Part shown: positions 50,814 through 61,684 of the stretch, one piece after another
Layout of the letters: the number at the start of each line of letters is the position of its first letter
How positions within the stretch are numbered: the first letter of the stretch is position 1
Assembly: GCA_947452965.1 (NCBI GenBank)
Contig: CANGEW010000006.1
Coordinates: 1 to 64,000, forward strand
Origin: Chitinophagaceae bacterium
GTDB lineage: Bacteria; Bacteroidota; Bacteroidia; Chitinophagales; Chitinophagaceae
Direction: 5' to 3'
Length of the DNA stretch: 64,000 nt
Notes under the pieces: generated by a model
Database searches by the model: none
What the model was told of the DNA's origin: nothing
Seen by the model: the letters and a program-made list of their open reading frames with translations, nothing else
Position numbers and translations under genes: made by a program

Positions 50814-51668
50814 ATGTTCAAAGTAAAAAGCATCTTCTTTTTAATAATAATTTGTTTTTGTTCTTCTATTTCAAGCTTTTCGCAAAATAACTCAACTGGA
50901 AAAGTTTCTAAAACAGAAATCCAACAGCAAAATATTTCTAAAATGATGTCTCAGGAGGAAGAGGGTGTTTTAAAATTTCATCATCATCTCCTAGTTGGTT
51001 TAAAACTAACGAATGATGGATATGGTGCTTTTTTAGAGTATGGTGTAGCCAAGACACCCAAAAAGGCGTTTTTGCTACAGCTAGAATTTACTGAAAGAAA
51101 AAGCAACAAAGAAGAAAAAATCCAAAGCCCATATTTTGATTTATCTCCATTCATTTTTGGCAAAATCAACTTTTTTTATCCCGTAAAAATTGGCATACAA
51201 CAACAAATATTATTAGGTAATCGAGCCAATAAAAACGGGGTTTGCGTAACTGGTAATTTTGGCGGGGGTGTTTCTTTAGGCTTATTAAGGCCTTATTTAT
51301 TACATATGGTCAATGAAAAGGGAGAATTTGTTCAAAATGGTTACGAGTCTGAAGATAGTAATCTGTTTACTAATGATCCATATTATACTGTATATTACAA
51401 GGACCAAAGTCAAACTTTGATATATGGAGGACCCATTGGTGGACCGGATTTATCAGATGGCTGGAATCAATTAAAAGTTGTCCCTGGAATATATATAAAG
51501 CCATCAATAAGATTTGATTACACTAAATTTCATGATGTGATTGCTGCAATTGAAATTGGTGCAACAGCTGAAATATATAGTAGAAAAATCCCTCAAATGG
51601 TTTTTATTGAACAAAAACAATATTTTTTAGGGGCTTATTTCTCACTATTATTCGGTAGTAGAAAATAA
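50814..51668 (+). CDS. Secreted hypothetical protein, probable outer-membrane beta-barrel
   Basis: Signal peptide; alternating amphipathic strands, C-terminal aromatic strand YFLGAYFSLLFGSRK. Confidence 0.65.
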   Translation: MFKVKSIFFLIIICFCSSISSFSQNNSTGKVSKTEIQQQNISKMMSQEEEGVLKFHHHLLVGLKLTNDGYGAFLEYGVAKTPKKAFLLQLEFTERKSNKEEKIQSPYFDLSPFIFGKINFFYPVKIGIQQQILLGNRANKNGVCVTGNFGGGVSLGLLRPYLLHMVNEKGEFVQNGYESEDSNLFTNDPYYTVYYKDQSQTLIYGGPIGGPDLSDGWNQLKVVPGIYIKPSIRFDYTKFHDVIAAIEIGATAEIYSRKIPQMVFIEQKQYFLGAYFSLLFGSRK

Positions 51669-51701
51669 AAACATTAAACAACTACAGTAAAACATTTCTA
51701 T

Positions 51702-52619
51702 ATGTCGTGTGGAACTTCAACTGATGAAACTATTTTTCCAGCAAAAAAACCTAATTGGCTAAGAGTTAAACTTCCAATAGGGGAAGAATATAAACATGTA
51801 AGAAATTTAGTAGATACTCATAAACTTCATACGATTTGTGAAAGTGGCAATTGTCCGAATATGGGAGAATGTTGGGGAGCCGGTACGGCTACTTTTATGA
51901 TTCTTGGAAATATTTGTACAAGAAGTTGCGGATTTTGCGCTGTTGCAACCGGTCGTCCTGACGCTGTAGATTGGGACGAACCCCAAAGAGTTGCTGAGGC
52001 TATTCATCTGATGAAGGTAAAGCATGCTGTTATTACCTCTGTAGATAGAGACGAACTTAAAGATGCCGGAAGTATCATATGGCACAACACCATAAAAGCG
52101 GTGAAAGCCCTAAATCCTGAAACAACATTAGAAACTCTTATTCCGGATTTTAAATCAAATAAGGAGCAAATTCAAAGAATTATTGATGCTGCACCTGAAG
52201 TGGTTAGTCACAATATTGAAACAACAGAACGCTTAACGAGACAAGTAAGAATTCAGGCAAAATATTGGCAAAGTATGGAAACTTTAAAGATTCTAAAAGA
52301 AGGAGGGATGAGAACAAAAAGTGGCATCATGCTCGGTTTGGGTGAAAAAAAAGAAGAAGTTATTCAAACCATGAAAGATTTATATAATAGTGGAGTAGAT
52401 GTGGTAACAATAGGACAATACTTGCAACCCACCAAAAAACACCTTCCAGTAGAAAGGTTTATTCATCCAGATGAATTTGCAGAACTTAGAGAAATTGGCT
52501 ATCAAATTGGTTTAGATTATGTGGAAAGTGGACCATTAGTAAGATCTTCTTATCATAGTGAGAAACATGTAATTGCCGGATGGGGAAGAAACAAATGGTT
52601 AGAAGAGTCTAATAAATAA
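51702..52619 (+). CDS. lipA: Lipoyl synthase
   Basis: [41 protein letters not shown]. Confidence 0.98.
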   Translation: MSCGTSTDETIFPAKKPNWLRVKLPIGEEYKHVRNLVDTHKLHTICESGNCPNMGECWGAGTATFMILGNICTRSCGFCAVATGRPDAVDWDEPQRVAEAIHLMKVKHAVITSVDRDELKDAGSIIWHNTIKAVKALNPETTLETLIPDFKSNKEQIQRIIDAAPEVVSHNIETTERLTRQVRIQAKYWQSMETLKILKEGGMRTKSGIMLGLGEKKEEVIQTMKDLYNSGVDVVTIGQYLQPTKKHLPVERFIHPDEFAELREIGYQIGLDYVESGPLVRSSYHSEKHVIAGWGRNKWLEESNK

Positions 52620-52624
52620 AACAC

Positions 52625-53491
52625 CTAATCTCTTGGACGCATAAATTCACCGCCACCTCTAGGACCCCCAAACATCATTCTCATTTCTTTCATAGGCTTA
52701 ATTTCAATATCAGATGGGATCTTAAACTCATTGGTATTCAATTCTTTATTTAATTCAATTTTTGTGACTTCTGCTTCTAATTTTCTATTTCTTCTCATTT
52801 TTATCTCATAACGTAGCACAAAGCCATCAAGTTTTTCCAAGCCATTTAACATTGGTACCATATTGGACATCATTGGCAAATTACTGAATCCCCCCGTTGA
52901 ATTAATATTATACAATTTAAATGCGTTTGTGTACCAAATAATAGCCGAGTCTTTTATTCCAGGAAATCTGCTTGAAATGACATAGGCCTTTTTACATTCA
53001 TAACCAGCAATTTTTTTAGTTTCATTAGTATAACTGATCTCTGAAGAACTTTTTGCCGTTTCTATATGCATTCCAATTTTTGAAGTTGTATCCTTTTTTC
53101 TTCTTTCAGCCATCATACTATCCCTTTTCTTTTGCATTTCTTCTTGCTCGGCATCCGTAATAAAAAAACCATTTTTATTGCCCATCATTTCAACAATTGA
53201 AGTGGTGATTTTAGATTCATTATCTCTGTAAATAGTTGCTTTTACTACATCGGACTTTACGGATATTTTAGTCTTTTCATCTTTTAGATAGGTAATGAAC
53301 TTGGTTTCTCCGTCCATCATATTTCTAAAGTTCATACCACCTCTCTGATTATCCTGGTTATTATCCATATCATCTTCTTCTGGCGCTATAATGTTGGTTG
53401 TGGTATAAACTACGGCCTGTTTATACGTATTGGTTTGAGCCTGAATGAAATAAGGCAAACAAATGCATATAAAAATTATTATTTTTTTCAT
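52625..53491 (-). CDS. Secreted GLPGLI-family-like protein
   Basis: Signal peptide; TKKIAGYECKKAYV and conserved layout of Bacteroidota GLPGLI proteins. Confidence 0.7.
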   Translation of the reverse strand: MKKIIIFICICLPYFIQAQTNTYKQAVVYTTTNIIAPEEDDMDNNQDNQRGGMNFRNMMDGETKFITYLKDEKTKISVKSDVVKATIYRDNESKITTSIVEMMGNKNGFFITDAEQEEMQKKRDSMMAERRKKDTTSKIGMHIETAKSSSEISYTNETKKIAGYECKKAYVISSRFPGIKDSAIIWYTNAFKLYNINSTGGFSNLPMMSNMVPMLNGLEKLDGFVLRYEIKMRRNRKLEAEVTKIELNKELNTNEFKIPSDIEIKPMKEMRMMFGGPRGGGEFMRPRD

Positions 53492-53792
53492 TTTAATTTT
53501 TTTGTAAAAGTAAGGCTTGAACTGATTTGAAAGTAGACCGTTTCAAAAAAACAGCTAAATGTTGGCATTTTATTAGATATTCATTATTTATTCACATTTA
53601 AATAATCAAGGCAGGTTCTGAGAATCATTATCAATAAAAACACGTTATATTTAAGGTTCTAATCTACTGAAAAGCTTTATAATTCTATTTTTGTAAGCTA
53701 AAAAAGCTACTACACTTATATAATTATAAGCATTTATGCAACTATTACCAATTATGCATCAAATTTCTTAATGATTAGTCATTCATTTTCAT

Positions 53793-53800
53793 TAGGTTTG
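53793..53800 (+). promoter_or_regulatory. Putative -7 box (TAGGTTTG) of smc
   Basis: Matches TAnnTTTG, 22 nt before the GTG. Confidence 0.4.
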
Positions 53801-53822
53801 CAACCTTAAAAAAATCAGAAAA

Positions 53823-56800
53823 GTGCGATTAAAGAGTCTAGAAATCAAAGGTTTTAAAAGTTTTGCCGATAAAACTGTATTAAATTTTGACGAAGGTATC
53901 ACTGGAGTTATTGGTCCCAATGGTTGTGGAAAAAGTAACATCATTGACAGTATCAGATGGGTAATTGGTGAGCATAAAATCAGCAATTTAAGAAGTGAGA
54001 ACTTAGAAAGCTTAGTTTTTAATGGCAGTAAAACAAGAAGTGCAAGTGGATTAGCAGAAGTTAGCTTAACATTTGAAAATACCAAAAACCTTCTTCCTAC
54101 TGAATTTAGTACGGTTACCATATCAAGAAAATACTATAAAAGCGGAGAAAGCGAATACCGATTAAACGATGTGAGTTGCCGATTAAAAGATATTCATAAT
54201 TTATTTATGGATACCGGAGTGAGTACTGATAGCTATGCAATCATTGAACTTGGAATGGTTGACGATATCATAAAAGATAAAGAAAACAGCCGACGTAAAA
54301 TGTTGGAACAAGCTGCTGGTATCACGATATATAAAACTAGAAAAAAAGAAGCCAAATTAAAACTTGATGCTGCAGAACAAGATTTAGCTCGTATTGAAGA
54401 CTTGCTATTTGAAATCAATAACCAATTGAAAAGCTTAGAAAGTCAGGCAAAAAAAGCTGAAAAGTATTTTGAAATCAAAAAAGAATATAAGGAGATAAGT
54501 ATAGAGCTTGCAAAAGCGGCATTGGAAGGGTTTAACATTACTTATCGCGATTTAAATCACCAACAACAAGAAGAAGTAGACAAAAGAATTGAATTAGAAA
54601 CATCTATAGCTAAAGAAGAAGCAGCATTAGAGCAAGAAAAGTTAGCTTTCATTGAGAAAGAGAAAGCTTTACAACAAATGCAATTGCAATTCAATGAAAT
54701 GTTAGATAAAGTTCGTACTCGCGAGAACGAAAAAAGTTTAACGGCTCAAAAGTTACAACATCTAAAGGAACGTAAAGCCGGATTAGATGATTTTCTTCAA
54801 AAAGCATCTGGTCAAATTTCTGGACTAGAAGAAAGTATTTTATTTACTTCTAATCAAATTTCAGAAGAACAAACAAAACTATTTCAACTTGAAACAAATT
54901 TACAAGCCCTTTTGATTTCTGTTGAAGAAAAAAGAAAAATTTATGACGACCAAAGATCTGCAATTGATCTTTTAAGAAAAGAAAATCAAACCATACAAAG
55001 AAATCAGTTTGAAGCAGAAAAAAAAGTAGCCGTTGCTGATACTTCTATTCAAAATATTCAACGTTCGATTCATCAATTACAAGAAGAACAATCACAAAGA
55101 AATAATCAAATCAAGCAACTGGAAGAAGAGAAAAAACAGAAAGAAAATGATTTGACTCAAAATCAAGCCAGTTTAAAACAGTTGCAAGAAGAACATGAGT
55201 TTACCAAAGATCAAATTTTACAAACTCAAAGCGCTTTGGAGGAATTAAGAAATGAATTGGCAAATGAAAATAGAAAACTAGACGCAAAGAAAAATGAACA
55301 CGATCTTTTAAAAAGCCTAGTTGATTCATTGGAAGGATACCCTGAAAGTGTGAAGTTCCTTCATAAAAATACAAATTGGAACCATCAAGCACCATTACTT
55401 TCTGATATCATTTATGTGAAGGAAGAATATAGAGCTGCAGTTGAAAATGTATTAGATCCTTATTTGAATTATTATGTTGTCAATAATTTACAAGAAGGAC
55501 TTCAGGCCATTCAATTGTTGGATAACAACAAAAAAGGAAAAGCTAACTTCTTCTTATTAGATCAGTTTAAAAATATCGAATCAGGGACACAACCCAATGG
55601 AACATTTAAAGCCCTAGATGTTGTTGAAATTGACAAACAATATGCAACATTAGCTCATCATTTATTAGGCAATGTTTTCATTGCAGAATCTGATGATGCG
55701 TTACAAAACTCTGATGGTGCAGTAATATTAGAAAAAACAGGAAAATTTGTAAAAGGAAAATACTCTCTGACAGGAGGAAGTGTCGGCTTATTCGAAGGAA
55801 AGAAAATTGGTCGAGCTAAAAATTTAGAAAAATTAGTAAAGGAAATCGAATCGCAAGACAAAATAGTAACTGATTTAAAAAATACTATTCAGCAAAAGCA
55901 TAATGAAGTAATTGCTTTCAATACCCAATTAAAAGAAAATGCAATTAAACAAACCGAACAATTGATTAATCAATTGACCAATCAGGTTTTTGCATTACAA
56001 AACAAAATTGAGAATTTATTACATCAACAAGAACAATCCAATACAAGATCTACAGAATTACATACTCAATTAGTATCTAATCAAGAAGCCATTGCTGAAA
56101 CTAGAGAAGAGCTTAATAAGTTCAATATCGCATTGGCAGAAATGCAAAATAAAATTGTACTGGTTGAGCAAGATTACGCATCTGCTGAATTGCATTATAA
56201 TGCTTCCAACACATCATATAATGAAGGCAACCTAGAAGTTACGAAGCAACAAAGTAAGATAGCCTCTATTAAGCAAGAACTTGAGTTTAAAAACAATCAG
56301 CTTGCAGACTTGCAAACGCAAGTAGAGACAAGTAAAACTCAGTTGAGTGAATCGGCTGAATTGATTGATGAGACAGCTCTTTTGTTAAAAGATATCGAAG
56401 CTTCTCTTGTTGAATTAATGCAAAATAAAGATACAGACGAGAAAAAACTTAACGAAGCCGACCAAGAATACTATAATATCAGAAATCAACTGGCAGAAAA
56501 GGAAAGCGAATTAAGAATCAAACAAAAATCAAAAGAAGGAATTGATCATTTATTAAATGCCATAAAAGACAAACTAACTGAATTAAAATTACAGTTAGCC
56601 GGAATGAAAGAGCGCTTAAATGTTGAATTTAAAGTGGATTTAGACGCCATCATTGATGAGCCCAGAACATCGGATACTCCTCTAGAAGAACTTCAGGACA
56701 AAAACGAAAAAATGAAGAAGCGCTTAGATAACATGGGAGAAGTAAATCCTACTGCTATCGAAGCATATACTGAAATGAAAAAAAGATATGAATTCATTTT

Positions 56801-57338
56801 AGAACAAAAGAATGACTTAGTAACGGCTAAGGATAGTTTATTACAAACCATTCAAGAAGTTGAAGCAACCGCCAATCAACAATTCTTGGATACTTTCAAT
56901 AAAACAAGAGAAAATTTCCAAAAGGTATTTAAAGCTTTATTTACTGAAGAAGATACTGCAGATATGATTTTGGTTGACCCAGACAATCTAGCAGAAACAG
57001 GTATTGACATAGTAGCAAAACCAAAAGGAAAACGCCCAAGCAGTATTGGTCAGTTAAGTGGGGGCGAGAAGACATTAACAGCCACAGCTTTGTTATTTGC
57101 CATCTATTTAATTAAGCCAGCTCCATTCTGTATTCTTGATGAGGTGGATGCACCATTAGATGATGCCAATGTGGGAAAATTCACTAATATGATTAAACAG
57201 TTTAGCGAAAACTCACAATTCATTATTGTAACCCATAACAAAATGACAATGAGTGCAGTGGACGTTATTTATGGAGTAACGATGCAAGAAGCGGGTGTAA
57301 GTAAATTGGTGCCAGTAGACTTTAGAAGTTTGAATTAA
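53823..57338 (+). CDS. smc: Chromosome segregation protein SMC (GTG start)
   Basis: MRLKSLEIKGFKSFADKTVLNFDEGITGVIGPNGCGKSNIIDSIRWVIGE; coiled coils and hinge; LSGGEKTLTATALLFAIYLIKPAPFCILDEVDAPLDDANV. Confidence 0.97.
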   Translation: MRLKSLEIKGFKSFADKTVLNFDEGITGVIGPNGCGKSNIIDSIRWVIGEHKISNLRSENLESLVFNGSKTRSASGLAEVSLTFENTKNLLPTEFSTVTISRKYYKSGESEYRLNDVSCRLKDIHNLFMDTGVSTDSYAIIELGMVDDIIKDKENSRRKMLEQAAGITIYKTRKKEAKLKLDAAEQDLARIEDLLFEINNQLKSLESQAKKAEKYFEIKKEYKEISIELAKAALEGFNITYRDLNHQQQEEVDKRIELETSIAKEEAALEQEKLAFIEKEKALQQMQLQFNEMLDKVRTRENEKSLTAQKLQHLKERKAGLDDFLQKASGQISGLEESILFTSNQISEEQTKLFQLETNLQALLISVEEKRKIYDDQRSAIDLLRKENQTIQRNQFEAEKKVAVADTSIQNIQRSIHQLQEEQSQRNNQIKQLEEEKKQKENDLTQNQASLKQLQEEHEFTKDQILQTQSALEELRNELANENRKLDAKKNEHDLLKSLVDSLEGYPESVKFLHKNTNWNHQAPLLSDIIYVKEEYRAAVENVLDPYLNYYVVNNLQEGLQAIQLLDNNKKGKANFFLLDQFKNIESGTQPNGTFKALDVVEIDKQYATLAHHLLGNVFIAESDDALQNSDGAVILEKTGKFVKGKYSLTGGSVGLFEGKKIGRAKNLEKLVKEIESQDKIVTDLKNTIQQKHNEVIAFNTQLKENAIKQTEQLINQLTNQVFALQNKIENLLHQQEQSNTRSTELHTQLVSNQEAIAETREELNKFNIALAEMQNKIVLVEQDYASAELHYNASNTSYNEGNLEVTKQQSKIASIKQELEFKNNQLADLQTQVETSKTQLSESAELIDETALLLKDIEASLVELMQNKDTDEKKLNEADQEYYNIRNQLAEKESELRIKQKSKEGIDHLLNAIKDKLTELKLQLAGMKERLNVEFKVDLDAIIDEPRTSDTPLEELQDKNEKMKKRLDNMGEVNPTAIEAYTEMKKRYEFILEQKNDLVTAKDSLLQTIQEVEATANQQFLDTFNKTRENFQKVFKALFTEEDTADMILVDPDNLAETGIDIVAKPKGKRPSSIGQLSGGEKTLTATALLFAIYLIKPAPFCILDEVDAPLDDANVGKFTNMIKQFSENSQFIIVTHNKMTMSAVDVIYGVTMQEAGVSKLVPVDFRSLN

Positions 57339-57362
57339 AGCATACATTCATTTTAATAAAGT

Positions 57363-57393
57363 AAAACCCGATACAAAATGTATCGGGTTTTTT
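57363..57393. terminator. Bidirectional terminator
   Basis: aaaacccgatacaaaatgtatcgggttttttt-type hairpin between convergent genes. Confidence 0.85.
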
Positions 57394-58402
57394 ATGGAAT
57401 TAATAACTTCCCAATTACATTATTGCCTGCAAAAAAAACAGTCTTTCCCACTTTAGCTTTTTTGCATACATGAAAAGATTGTTTGCTAATGAGATTGAAA
57501 TTGTTTCCGTCATCGTTCGTTATATCAACACCATTTAATCCACATGCAATCCAAGTTTTATTTCCTAGATATTCAATACAACTTCTATACCCTGAGATGT
57601 TTTTTTGAGGAAACTTCCAAGATTTCCCCTTGTTTTTACTTATTGCAATAGAACCAATATTATCCTCTTTCTTATAAAAATCGCCGCCAACAATCATTAT
57701 TTTTTTTGAGTCTTTGATTGCAATAGAATTTGCACCAGTACTTTCTTTTCCTTGTACAAGAGGAATCAAAATATTTTTATTCAATGAAAATAGATGTGAA
57801 GTTTTACCACCTGAAACAAAAATATAAGATCCATTTTCAAGTAATTTTATATTCGTTCCGCTACTTGCAAAACAAGCTTCGCCAGAATCTGCTGTAGGAC
57901 ATTGTTCTTCTGGTATTTTTTGCCAGGTTTCACCACCGTCATTAGTTCTTGACAAATAAAATTTTTGATGAATAGGATCTCCAACTAAAATCCCTTTTTT
58001 TTCATCATAAAAATCCATTGCATCAAAAAACACACCTTTGTTAGAATCGAATAATACAATATTCCAAGATAAACCACCGTCCTGTGTTTTTAGTATTACG
58101 CCTGGAGAATCAATGCCCATTATGATTGCTTTAGCAGAGCTAAATGCTTCAATATCTCTAAATTGCGTATTTTCAAAACCTTTAACTTTGAGCCATTCCC
58201 AATTAGCTCCTCCATTGATTGACTTTCCAACTGTGCCATTGCTTCCACTAACCCAAATAATTGAATCATTCACTACTGAAAGACCTCTAAATGAACACTT
58301 AACATCACTAACCAATAGCTGAATAGATTGAGACTTTGATAGATTTGATAATCCTAGGACTAATGCGAATATTATCCATGCTTTATTTATTTTGAACAAC
58401 AT
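57392..58402 (-). CDS. Secreted BNR/YCF48-like beta-propeller protein
   Basis: Signal peptide MLFKINKAWIIFALVLGLSNLSKSQ; repeated NGGANWEWLKV, DGGLSWNIVLF, DGGETWQKI, KGKSWKF blades. Confidence 0.8.
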   Translation of the reverse strand: MLFKINKAWIIFALVLGLSNLSKSQSIQLLVSDVKCSFRGLSVVNDSIIWVSGSNGTVGKSINGGANWEWLKVKGFENTQFRDIEAFSSAKAIIMGIDSPGVILKTQDGGLSWNIVLFDSNKGVFFDAMDFYDEKKGILVGDPIHQKFYLSRTNDGGETWQKIPEEQCPTADSGEACFASSGTNIKLLENGSYIFVSGGKTSHLFSLNKNILIPLVQGKESTGANSIAIKDSKKIMIVGGDFYKKEDNIGSIAISKNKGKSWKFPQKNISGYRSCIEYLGNKTWIACGLNGVDITNDDGNNFNLISKQSFHVCKKAKVGKTVFFAGNNVIGKLLIP

Positions 58403-58452
58403 TTTCTTTACTTTTGATTTATTGTAATTACACAATAATACAGAAATATTTC

Positions 58453-59943
58453 ATGAGTCAATCTACTTATACCATTAGTAATAATGAGCTTCTTTTTAAG
58501 GATTTATTGGAGCTAAACATTGAATCTAGTATTAACCTTTCAGACGAAGTGTTATCCAAAATAGACAAATGCAGAAAGTATTTAGATCATAAAATGTTAA
58601 ATAATGAAGAGTTGTATTATGGAATTAATACAGGTTTTGGTTATTTGCAAAACGTTAGAATTGACAAGTCTCAGTTAGAAACCTTACAAGAAAATCTTAT
58701 TAAATCTCATGCTTGTGGAATGGGAGAGGAAGTGCCTCAAGAAATTGTAAAACTTATGATTTTATTAAAAATAAAATCTTTAAGCTTTGGTCATTCTGGG
58801 GTGCAAGTAGATACCGTTCTTCGATTGGCTGAAATGTACAACCATAATGTATTACCGGTCATATATACACAAGGCTCTTTGGGTGCTTCAGGTGATTTAT
58901 CTCCCCTAAGTCATTTAAGCTTGCCTTTATTAGGTTTTGGGATGGTGAACTACAATGGAACAAAAATAAATGCTTCAGCGTCATTACATTCGCTTAAATG
59001 GGAACCTATCACTTTACAAAGTAAAGAAGGACTAGCATTAATAAATGGAACACAGTTCATGACTGCTTATGGTATTCATTGTTTATTGAAAGCAAGTAAA
59101 TTGCTTCAATGGGCCAATATCATTGCGGCAATTAGTTTTGATGCTTTCGATGGGGTAGTATTTCCGTTTAATGAGCACATACATGCGGTGAGATCTCATG
59201 AAGGTCAAATATCCGTAGCTGCAAAAATGAGAGAGTTGCTTTCAGGGAGTGAAATAGCGAATCAGAAAAAATCGCAAGTCCAGGATCCTTATTCTTTTAG
59301 GTGTATACCTCAAGTACATGGAGCTTCTTTAGATACTTTCCATTATGTATTAAATGTTTTTTTAAAAGAAATTAATTCAGTAACTGACAATCCCAACATT
59401 TTTCCTGATGAAGATTTGATTATTAGTGGAGGTAATTTTCACGGACAACCGCTAGCGTTGTCAATAGACTTTTTGAGTATTGCCATGAGCGAAATCGCTA
59501 ATATTAGCGAAAGAAGAACCTATCAATTAATTAGTGGACTGAGAAATTTACCCGCATTTTTGGTAAAAAATCCTGGCTTAAATTCTGGATTTATGATTCC
59601 TCAATACACTGCTGCTGGAATAGTTAGTGAAAACAAACAATTATGTACACCAAGCAGCGTTGACTCCATACCATCAAGTATTAATCAAGAAGACCATGTG
59701 AGTATGGGTGCCAATGGAGCAGTTAAGTGCAAAAGAGTTATTGATAATGTTGAGAAAGTGTTAGCCATAGAATTGCTAACTGCCATACAAGCCATAGAAT
59801 TCAGACGACCATTACAAACATCTGAACAATTGGAAAAAATAATTGTTTCATTTAGAGAAAGAGTGTCTTTCAATGAATCGGACAGAATACTTCATGATGA
59901 CATGATGAACGCTGTAGAATTTTTAAGTACTTATAAAATTTAA
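58453..59943 (+). CDS. hutH: Histidine ammonia-lyase
   Basis: YGINTGFGYLQNVRI; MIO motif GSLGASGDLSPLSHLSLPLLG; start at MSQST. Confidence 0.95.
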   Translation: MSQSTYTISNNELLFKDLLELNIESSINLSDEVLSKIDKCRKYLDHKMLNNEELYYGINTGFGYLQNVRIDKSQLETLQENLIKSHACGMGEEVPQEIVKLMILLKIKSLSFGHSGVQVDTVLRLAEMYNHNVLPVIYTQGSLGASGDLSPLSHLSLPLLGFGMVNYNGTKINASASLHSLKWEPITLQSKEGLALINGTQFMTAYGIHCLLKASKLLQWANIIAAISFDAFDGVVFPFNEHIHAVRSHEGQISVAAKMRELLSGSEIANQKKSQVQDPYSFRCIPQVHGASLDTFHYVLNVFLKEINSVTDNPNIFPDEDLIISGGNFHGQPLALSIDFLSIAMSEIANISERRTYQLISGLRNLPAFLVKNPGLNSGFMIPQYTAAGIVSENKQLCTPSSVDSIPSSINQEDHVSMGANGAVKCKRVIDNVEKVLAIELLTAIQAIEFRRPLQTSEQLEKIIVSFRERVSFNESDRILHDDMMNAVEFLSTYKI

Positions 59944-59957
59944 ATATAAAATAATTA

Positions 59958-61634
59958 ATGAATCAGTTATCTACTTTCGATTTTGAAAAATATAAAACCC
60001 CCACTGGTAGCCAACTTTCATGCAAGGGATGGGTTCAGGAAGCTGCACTTCGAATGCTCTTAAATAATTTAGACCCTCAAGTAGCTGAACGACCAGAAGA
60101 ACTCATCGTATATGGGGGTAGAGGTAAAGCAGCTAGAAACATTGAATCTCTTGATTTGATTATTAAAGCTTTAAAAGATTTAGAAGAAGATGAAACTTTA
60201 TTAATTCAAAGTGGTAAACCAGTTGGGATTCTTAAAACTCATAAAGATTCACCACGTGTTTTACTTAGCAATTCTCAATTAGTGCCTAATTGGGCTAATT
60301 GGAAACATTTTGATGAATTGGAAAAGAAAGGGTTAATGATGTATGGACAAATGACAGCCGGCAGCTGGATTTACATAGGAAGTCAGGGCATTGTTCAAGG
60401 TACCTATGAAACTTATGGAGCGGCAGCAGAAAAACACTTTGGGGGTACACTAAAAGGAACTTTAAACGTAACGGCAGGCTTAGGTGGGATGGGGGGAGCT
60501 CAACCACTGGCAATTACGATGAACGAAGGAGTTGCTTTAGTTGCTGAAGTGGAAGAATGGCGAATCGACAAAAGAATTGAAACCAAATATTTAGACGAAA
60601 AGCATATTAACATAGACACGGCTATTGATGTTGCCCTTGAATACAAAGCAAAAGGTATTGCAAAAAGCATTGGTGTATTATGTAATGCAGTACATTTACT
60701 ACAAAGATTAATTGAAAGAAATATTGTTCCTGACACGTTAACAGATCAAACAAGTGCACACGATCCTTTAATTGGATATATTCCCCATCAACTCTCAAAT
60801 GAAGAAGCTAATCTGCTAAGAACAAAAAATCCAGAAGAATACATTATTCAGAGTTACGAAAGCATGAAACAACATGTGATATTGATGTTAGAGTTGCAAA
60901 AAATGGGTGCTATTACATTTGATTATGGAAATAATATCAGAGCAAGAGCTAAAGAAAGAGGTTTAGAAAATGCATTCGATTTCCCTGGATTTGTCCCTGC
61001 TTATATAAGACCCTTATTTTGTGAGGGGAAAGGCCCATTTAGGTGGGCTGCTTTAAGTGGTGATCCAGATGATATTAAAGTTACAGATAACCTAATGATG
61101 GAATTATTTCCCGAAAATAAAGGTATGATTCGATGGATAAAAATGGCTCAAGAAAAAATTGCTTTTCAAGGATTACCAGCACGCATTTGCTGGATTGGAC
61201 AAGGAGATAGAGAAAAAGCGGGACTGGCATTCAATGAACTTGTAAAAACGGGAAAAGTTAAAGCTCCAATAGTAATTGGACGTGATCACCTTGATACAGG
61301 ATCTGTTGCAAGTCCGAATAGAGAAACAGAGGCCATGCTAGATGGCAGTGATGCTGTAGCTGATTGGCCAATTTTAAATGCATTGGTGAATACAGCAGGA
61401 GGTGCTAGTTGGGTGTCTTTACATCATGGTGGTGGAGTAGGAATGGGATACAGTATTCATTCAGGAATGGTGATTGTTGCAGATGGCACAGAAGATGCAC
61501 AAAAAAGATTAAGTAGAGTATTGAGAAATGATCCAGGGATGGGTGTTATTAGGCATGCTGATGCGGGTTATGATATAGCAATCAAAACATCAGAAAAGTT
61601 TCATTTAAATATAAAGACTAGATTAAAAGTTTGA
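59958..61634 (+). CDS. hutU: Urocanate hydratase
   Basis: [79 protein letters not shown]. Confidence 0.97.
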   Translation: MNQLSTFDFEKYKTPTGSQLSCKGWVQEAALRMLLNNLDPQVAERPEELIVYGGRGKAARNIESLDLIIKALKDLEEDETLLIQSGKPVGILKTHKDSPRVLLSNSQLVPNWANWKHFDELEKKGLMMYGQMTAGSWIYIGSQGIVQGTYETYGAAAEKHFGGTLKGTLNVTAGLGGMGGAQPLAITMNEGVALVAEVEEWRIDKRIETKYLDEKHINIDTAIDVALEYKAKGIAKSIGVLCNAVHLLQRLIERNIVPDTLTDQTSAHDPLIGYIPHQLSNEEANLLRTKNPEEYIIQSYESMKQHVILMLELQKMGAITFDYGNNIRARAKERGLENAFDFPGFVPAYIRPLFCEGKGPFRWAALSGDPDDIKVTDNLMMELFPENKGMIRWIKMAQEKIAFQGLPARICWIGQGDREKAGLAFNELVKTGKVKAPIVIGRDHLDTGSVASPNRETEAMLDGSDAVADWPILNALVNTAGGASWVSLHHGGGVGMGYSIHSGMVIVADGTEDAQKRLSRVLRNDPGMGVIRHADAGYDIAIKTSEKFHLNIKTRLKV

Positions 61635-61672
61635 GTGAATAACAAATTAGATAACATCTATTATTCACTCAA
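61631..61672. terminator. Inverted repeat between convergent hutU and OMP genes; putative terminator without canonical U tract
   Basis: ttgagtgaataa (61631-61642) and ttattcactcaa (61661-61672), perfect 12-bp arms, 18-nt loop, overlaps the hutU stop. Confidence 0.55.
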
Positions 61673-61684
61673 ATGAAGAAAATA

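Noticed and set aside
53792-54121. - strand 109-aa ORF at the smc 5' end
   Set aside because: Overlaps the SMC Walker A coding region; no independent support
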